Shown one piece after another: positions 40,936-48,574 of a DNA stretch of 48,574 nucleotides. The first letter of the stretch is position 1. Every line of letters starts with the position of its first letter. Source of the DNA: an uncultured Desulfovibrio sp. (lineage in GTDB: Bacteria; Desulfobacterota; Desulfovibrionia; Desulfovibrionales; Desulfovibrionaceae). The position numbers and the translations under genes are program-made. The stretch covers positions 1 through 48,574 of the forward strand of contig NZ_CALUWS010000022.1 in assembly GCF_944324525.1 (NCBI RefSeq). The letters are read 5' to 3'. The notes under the pieces are model-generated. The model worked only from the letters and a program-made list of their open reading frames with translations. It searched no databases and was not told where the DNA came from.

Positions 40936-40964
40936 TTGCACCCCTGTCCAAGACAGGCTAGGGT
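40936..40964 (+). promoter_or_regulatory. Predicted promoter with operator-like spacer
   Basis: TTGCAC (40936-40941), a 17-base spacer and TAGGGT (40959-40964). The spacer contains CCTGTC-CAA-GACAGG, a perfect inverted repeat. It points towards por, with a predicted start near 40971, far upstream of the por ATG. Confidence 0.5.
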
Positions 40965-41027
40965 GAGGCAGGACAGCAGATCAGCTCCGCCACGACCGGT
41001 CTTCCGCCGCAGCCACGCGGCGGACAC

Positions 41028-41050
41028 GTTGTCAAAGAAAAAATGACAAC
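41028..41050. promoter_or_regulatory. Inverted repeat operator candidate upstream of por
   Basis: GTTGTCA (41028-41034) and TGACAAC (41044-41050) are a perfect 7-bp inverted repeat around an A-rich 9-base spacer. It resembles CRP/FNR/Rex-like dyads in size, but the sequence does not match a site I know. Confidence 0.4.
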
Positions 41051-41066
41051 ATGCTGATTTTCCTGC

Positions 41067-41093
41067 CTTTCTGCAAGGAGCGCAGAAAGTTTT
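41067..41093 (+). terminator. Stem-loop with T-tract inside por leader
   Basis: CTTTCTGC (41067-41074) and GCAGAAAG (41082-41089) form an 8-bp stem followed by TTTT. It is a likely intrinsic terminator or attenuator 240 nt before por. Confidence 0.5.
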
Positions 41094-41295
41094 CAGAAAA
41101 TGCGTCAAAATAGACTGTTCAATCAATCAATTTCTTGCTAGGCTCTGGACATGTCGAGGAAGCATCCCCGACGCCCTGCCTCCTGCCGCATCGAAGCCGC
41201 GGGAGACAACACCCTGACCATGCCAGCAGCGCATTTTCTCCCGCTTTGCCGCACCCTGCCGGAGAACGGGACGCCATGCCTCTGGCCTGCTTTAG

Positions 41296-44865
<3,570 letters not shown>

Positions 44866-44882
44866 CGCCTCACGCATACCAC

Positions 44883-44911
44883 GGGGGTACGGCGGGCTGC
44901 GCCGTACCCCC
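44883..44911 (+). terminator. Perfect 12-bp hairpin between por and pta
   Basis: GGGGGTACGGCG and CGCCGTACCCCC pair perfectly around GGCTG. There is no T-run, so it is more likely a partial terminator or an RNA-stability element between the two genes. Confidence 0.55.
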
Positions 44912-44966
44912 CTTGCGCAGCCCGGGCTTTGAGTATGGCAGCCCCGCTGCCGCCTTTGGAGGAAAC

Positions 44967-47066
44967 ATGAACGCCCTGTATCTCACCGCCACAGGCCCTC
45001 TGTCCGGCAAGACCGCCGCGGCTCTGGGCATCATGCACATGCTCAATCTCAGTATGCGCGACGTGGCCATTTTCCGGCCCATCATCAACACCCCCCAGAT
45101 GACCGACCGCGACCCGGACATCCACCTCATGATGGAGCAGTTCAAACTGCGGCAGGACTATGCGGAGACCTTCGTCTACACCCACGAGGAGGCCCGCAAG
45201 GTCATCAACCGCGGCGACCATGATCTGGTCATCGAGACCATCATGAAGCAGTTCAAGAAACTGCAGGCCGAACACGAATTCGTCTTTGTGGAAGGCACGG
45301 ACTTCCTGGGCAAGGACGCGGTCTACGAATTCGAGCTCAACGCGGAGATCGCCTCCAACCTCGGTTGCCCGGTCATGCTGGTGGTCAACGGCGACCATCC
45401 GGCCGACGACCTGCGCCAGAGCCTCCAGAACGTCATGGCCACCATGAACGAAAACTCGCTGGAGGTCATCGCCACCATCATCAACCGCGGCCATCTCTCC
45501 CAGATGGAACTGGACGAGATCCGCGACGCGCTGAGCACCGAGGCGCACCGCGCCCTCGTCTACGCCATCCCCGACGACGCCACCATCGCCAAGGCCACCA
45601 TGTACGACGTGAAGAAGAGCCTCGGCGCGGAAGTGCTCTACGGGGAAAACCGCCTCGACACCATGGTCGGCTCCTACCTCATCGCGGCCATGCACATCGA
45701 CAATTTCCTCAAATATGTGGAGAAGGACCAGCTCATCATCACGCCCGGCGACCGTACGGACATCCTGCTGGCCGCCATCGGCACCCGTATGTCCTCCTCC
45801 AAGCCGGACATCGCCGGCGTGCTGCTCACCGGCGGCATGAAGCCGCCCGTCGAGGTCTGCGAGCTCATCGAGGGCTGGACCAATTCGCCCCTGCCCATTC
45901 TCATGACCAATACGCTCACCTACCAGAGCGTCATGGCCCTGCACGAAGTGTCCGGCTACATCGAGCCCACGGACACCCGCAAGATCAATACCGTCCTCGG
46001 CCTGTTCACCCACCATGTGAACTCCAAGGAGATCAGCAAGCGTCTGCAGTTCAGCTCCAACAGCTCGCGCATGACGCCCATGATGTTCGAGTTCAACCTC
46101 ATCGAGCGCGCCAAGACCAAAAAGATGCGCATCGTGCTGGCCGAAGGCGAGGAAGAGCGCATCCTCCAGGCCACGGACGTGCTGCTGCGCCGTGACGTGG
46201 CGGACATCATCCTGCTGGGCAACCCGGACGTCATCCATCAGAAGGCCCGCGACCTCAATCTGGACATCTCCGGCGCCACCGTCGAGAACCCCGCCACCTC
46301 GCCGCGCTTCGACGATTACGCCAATACCTACTACGAACTGCGCAAGGCCAAGGGCATCACGCCCGAGACCGCCCGCGACATCATGAACGACGCCACCTAC
46401 TTCGCCACCATGATGGTCAAGAAGGACGACGCCGACGGCATGGTCTCCGGCGCGGTGAACACCACCGCCCACACCATCCGTCCGGCCTTCGAGTTCATCA
46501 AGACCAAGCCCGGCTTCTCGGTGGTGTCCTCGGTCTTCCTCATGTGCCTCAAGGACCGCGTGCTGGCCTTCGGCGACTGCGCGGTCAACCCCAATCCCAC
46601 GGCCCAGCAGCTGGCCGAAATCGCCATCGCCTCGGCCCATACGGCGCGGGTGTTCGGCATCGAGCCGCGCGTGGCCATGCTGTCCTACTCCACCGGCACC
46701 TCCGGCAAGGGCGTGGATGTGGACAAGGTCAAGGAAGCCACGGCCATCGCCAAGGAAATGGCCCCCGACCTCCTGCTGGAAGGCCCCATCCAGTACGACG
46801 CGGCCATCGATCCCTCCGTGGCCAAGACCAAGCTCCCCGACAGCAAGGTGGCCGGCCGCGCCACGGTCTTCATCTTCCCCGACCTCAACACGGGCAACAA
46901 CACCTACAAGGCCGTGCAGCGCGCCGCCGAGGCCGTGGCCATCGGCCCGGTGCTCCAGGGCCTCAACAAGCCGGTCAACGACCTCTCGCGCGGCTGCACC
47001 GTGCCGGACATCGTGAACACCGTGGCCATCACCGCCGTGCAGGCCGCCGCCGAAAAGCACAAGTAG
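44967..47066 (+). CDS. pta: Phosphate acetyltransferase (long form)
   Basis: A 699-residue enzyme that makes acetyl phosphate from acetyl-CoA and phosphate. The N-terminal P-loop/BioD-like domain has TATGPLSGKTAAALG (residues 7-21), the central DRTGG domain lies at about 210-320, and the catalytic PTA_PTB domain from about 385 (KMRIVLAEGEEERIL) contains DADGMVSGAVNTTAHTIRPAF and MLSYSTGTSGKG. Long Pta forms are often allosterically controlled by pyruvate, PEP or NADH. Start: ATG 44967 behind GGAGG; an upstream in-frame start is in the hairpin region. It is followed by ackA after 80 nt. Confidence 0.94.
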   Translation: MNALYLTATGPLSGKTAAALGIMHMLNLSMRDVAIFRPIINTPQMTDRDPDIHLMMEQFKLRQDYAETFVYTHEEARKVINRGDHDLVIETIMKQFKKLQAEHEFVFVEGTDFLGKDAVYEFELNAEIASNLGCPVMLVVNGDHPADDLRQSLQNVMATMNENSLEVIATIINRGHLSQMELDEIRDALSTEAHRALVYAIPDDATIAKATMYDVKKSLGAEVLYGENRLDTMVGSYLIAAMHIDNFLKYVEKDQLIITPGDRTDILLAAIGTRMSSSKPDIAGVLLTGGMKPPVEVCELIEGWTNSPLPILMTNTLTYQSVMALHEVSGYIEPTDTRKINTVLGLFTHHVNSKEISKRLQFSSNSSRMTPMMFEFNLIERAKTKKMRIVLAEGEEERILQATDVLLRRDVADIILLGNPDVIHQKARDLNLDISGATVENPATSPRFDDYANTYYELRKAKGITPETARDIMNDATYFATMMVKKDDADGMVSGAVNTTAHTIRPAFEFIKTKPGFSVVSSVFLMCLKDRVLAFGDCAVNPNPTAQQLAEIAIASAHTARVFGIEPRVAMLSYSTGTSGKGVDVDKVKEATAIAKEMAPDLLLEGPIQYDAAIDPSVAKTKLPDSKVAGRATVFIFPDLNTGNNTYKAVQRAAEAVAIGPVLQGLNKPVNDLSRGCTVPDIVNTVAITAVQAAAEKHK

Positions 47067-47087
47067 ATCTGATCATCGCACACCATC

Positions 47088-47123
47088 GCCGCCCGGACGC
47101 ACCAGCCGTCGTGTCCGGGCGGC
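47088..47123 (+). terminator. Perfect 11-bp hairpin between pta and ackA
   Basis: GCCGCCCGGAC (47088-47098) and GTCCGGGCGGC (47113-47123) form a perfect stem without a T-run. It may lower or stabilise expression of ackA relative to pta. Confidence 0.5.
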
Positions 47124-47146
47124 ATCAACCATAAGGAAGTCTTGCC

Positions 47147-48358
47147 ATGAAAGTTCTTGTGATCAATGCCGGTTCCTCTTCCTGCAAATATCAGCTGCTG
47201 GAAATGGAGACCGAGACCGTCCTTTGTTCCGGCGTGGCCGAACGCATCGGCCAGGACATGGGCCGTCTGTCCCACAAAATCGCTCCTGATACCGACCAGG
47301 AAGAAAAGATCGTCAAGGAAGCTCCCTTCCCCACCCACGTGGAAGCCATGGAACTGGTCATCGCCCTGCTGACCGATACGGAAAAGGGCGTCATCAAGGA
47401 CAAGAGCGAGATCCACGCCATCGGCCACCGCGTGCTGCACGGCGGCGAATCCATCACCGACCCGGTGAAGGTGGACGACCACGTCAAGAAGATCATCCGC
47501 GACTGCTTCCTGCTTGGCCCCCTGCACAATCCGGCCAACCTCATGGGTATCGAAGTCTGTGAGAAGCTCTTCCCCGGCGTGCCCAACGTGGCCGTGTTCG
47601 ACACCGAATTCGGCATGGGCATGGAGCAGGAAGCCTACATGTACGGCCTGCCTTACGAGCTTTATGAAGAGCTGCACATCCGCCGCTATGGCTTCCACGG
47701 CACCTCTCACAAGTACATCGCCAAGAAGACCGCCGAATATCTGGGCAAGCCGCTGAAGGATCTGCGCTCCATCACCATGCACCTCGGCAACGGCTCCTCC
47801 ATGAGCTGCGTGCGCGACGGCAAGTGCCTGGACACCAGCATGGGCCTCACGCCTCTGGAAGGCCTCATCATGGGCACCCGCTGCGGCTCCATCGACCCGG
47901 CCATCGTGCCCTTCGTCATGGAGAAGAAAAAGCTCAGCCCCGCCGAGATGGACACGCTCATGAACAAGAAGTCCGGCCTGCTGGGCCTGTGCGGCTTCAC
48001 CGACATGCGCGACGTGCACAAGGAAGTGGAAAACGGCAACAAGCGCGCCGAACTGGCCCTGAACATGCTCGTGCGCAGCATCAAGAAGACCCTCGGCAGC
48101 TACTTCTTCCTGCTGGAAGGCAAGGTGGATTCCATCGTCTTCACCGCCGGCATCGGCGAAAATGACGACATCGTGCGTGAAGCCGTCTGCAAGGGTCTGG
48201 AAGAATTCGGCATCCACCTCAACCTTGCCGAAAACAGCACCCGCCGTCCCGGCGCCCGCACCATCTCCACCCCGGACAGCCGGGTGAAGGTGCTGGTCAT
48301 CCCCACCAACGAGGAACTGCAGATCGCCCAGGCCACCCTGGAGATCGTGGGCCGCTAG
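47147..48358 (+). CDS. ackA: Acetate kinase
   Basis: A 403-residue ASKHA-fold kinase. It forms ATP from acetyl phosphate, the last step of pyruvate oxidation to acetate. Motifs: NAGSSSCKYQ at residues 5-14, AIGHRVLHGGE, VFDTEFG, FHGTSHKYI, ITMHLGNGSSM and FTAGIGEND. Length is normal. AAGGAAG precedes the ATG by 9 bases. With por and pta it completes a three-gene energy-conserving pathway. Confidence 0.96.
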   Translation: MKVLVINAGSSSCKYQLLEMETETVLCSGVAERIGQDMGRLSHKIAPDTDQEEKIVKEAPFPTHVEAMELVIALLTDTEKGVIKDKSEIHAIGHRVLHGGESITDPVKVDDHVKKIIRDCFLLGPLHNPANLMGIEVCEKLFPGVPNVAVFDTEFGMGMEQEAYMYGLPYELYEELHIRRYGFHGTSHKYIAKKTAEYLGKPLKDLRSITMHLGNGSSMSCVRDGKCLDTSMGLTPLEGLIMGTRCGSIDPAIVPFVMEKKKLSPAEMDTLMNKKSGLLGLCGFTDMRDVHKEVENGNKRAELALNMLVRSIKKTLGSYFFLLEGKVDSIVFTAGIGENDDIVREAVCKGLEEFGIHLNLAENSTRRPGARTISTPDSRVKVLVIPTNEELQIAQATLEIVGR

Positions 48359-48382
48359 CCCCAGCCTCTTTCTCCGTCCCGC

Positions 48383-48406
48383 AAGGCCCTGCTCCGGCAG
48401 GGCCTT
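48383..48406 (+). terminator. Terminator of the por-pta-ackA genes
   Basis: AAGGCCCTGC-TCCG-GCAGGGCCTT is a perfect 10-bp stem with a 4-nt loop, 24 nt past the ackA stop, followed by CTTGCGTT. Confidence 0.65.
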
Positions 48407-48448
48407 CTTGCGTTAGGGCCTGTTGACACTATTCGCTGTTTATTTGGG

Positions 48449-48574
48449 GGGAAGGGGAACCCCTCGCTCTGCTGTCGATGTCCGTAAGGCTCCTTCGTCG
48501 CCTAACGGACACGGCCCCTCGGGCCGCCTTTCGGTCGCGCTCTGCTGTCGATGTCCGTAAGGCTCCTGCCTCGC
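48449..48574. repeat. Family C arm with tandem 73-bp unit (truncated by window end)
   Basis: TTTGGGGGGAAGGGGAACCC (left arm as at 12674) is followed by TCTGCTGTCGATG at 48468 and again at 48541 (73-bp period). The inner stem is GTCCGT/ACGGAC. The right arm would lie beyond the window. Confidence 0.75.

Larger units (their letters stand above)
40971..41093 (+). ncRNA. Candidate short leader RNA or sRNA upstream of por
   Basis: From the predicted start of the 40936 promoter to the end of a stem-loop with TTTT (41067-41093), a transcript of about 120 nt would contain no ORF. It could be a small RNA or an attenuated leader of por. There is no family resemblance; it rests on two predicted signals. 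Confidence 0.25.

Overview
The window is GC-rich DNA that reads as a chromosomal segment of a sulphate-reducing bacterium of the Desulfovibrio type (piger/desulfuricans-like). The assignment is an inference. It rests on a single-chain pyruvate:ferredoxin oxidoreductase directly followed by pta and ackA, on overall base composition, and on the mix of genes. No 16S rRNA or sulphate-reduction marker is present to prove it. No tRNA, rRNA, CRISPR array, transposase or integrase was found.

Region 1 (about 1-17.1 kb) is a prophage late region, almost all on the minus strand. Reading in the direction of transcription, from about 15.9 kb down to 0.2 kb, it holds a small ORF, a Mor-like activator, a GH108 endolysin with an inserted Cys cluster and EF-hand, a 3-TM holin, a DUF2730 protein, a small terminase-position protein and TerL. 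These are followed by a GNAT-like protein, a small portal-linked protein, the head-tail connector (portal), a Bbp19-like protein, a scaffold-like protein, the major capsid protein, a Bbp16-like cement protein, a tail tubular A-like protein, a T7-type tail fibre, a DUF4376 protein, a small conserved protein and a nozzle/tail hub protein. The head and tail set is of the podovirus BPP-1 type, while Mor and DUF2730 are Mu-type. A CI/C2-like repressor (16.15 kb, plus strand) with a promoter and a candidate operator lies at the right end, beside a Lar-like zinc ribbon. Integration and replication genes are not in the window, and the element may continue to the left.

Region 2 (17.3-29.0 kb, plus strand) is an envelope-stress-like locus: four tandem secreted YgiW/BOF OB-fold proteins, an OmpR-type response regulator, a sensor kinase (GTGA overlap) and an MdtABC-type RND pump (adaptor plus two different pump subunits). 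No TolC-like outer-membrane factor is present.

Region 3 (30.0-34.2 kb, plus strand) holds a GT2 glycosyltransferase fused to a methyltransferase-like domain, a UPF0104/LPG-synthase-TM-like membrane protein and a polytopic GT-C-like membrane protein. It is probably a lipid-linked glycosylation or envelope module.

Region 4 (34.6-38.9 kb, minus strand) holds ttcA, an M23 endopeptidase, a DAACS amino-acid symporter and a CyuA-type cysteine desulfidase. The last two overlap and look like an uptake-plus-degradation pair releasing H2S, or pyruvate from serine.

Region 5 (39.1-48.4 kb, plus strand) holds rpoZ-dnaJ with a clear sigma70-type promoter and a terminator, then por, pta and ackA, the pyruvate-to-acetate ATP-generating route. 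The genes por, pta and ackA are separated by GC-rich hairpins, and a complex 360-nt regulatory region precedes por.

Across all regions, dispersed structured repeats recur: two small TIR-bearing element families (A and B) whose terminal TAG supplies the stop codon of adjacent genes, and a purine/pyrimidine-armed long-hairpin family (C/D), some copies of which carry a 73-bp unit in the loop. Paired arms change in a compensatory way between copies. I consider this repeat system, the four-BOF/two-component/RND locus and the EF-hand endolysin the most interesting content.
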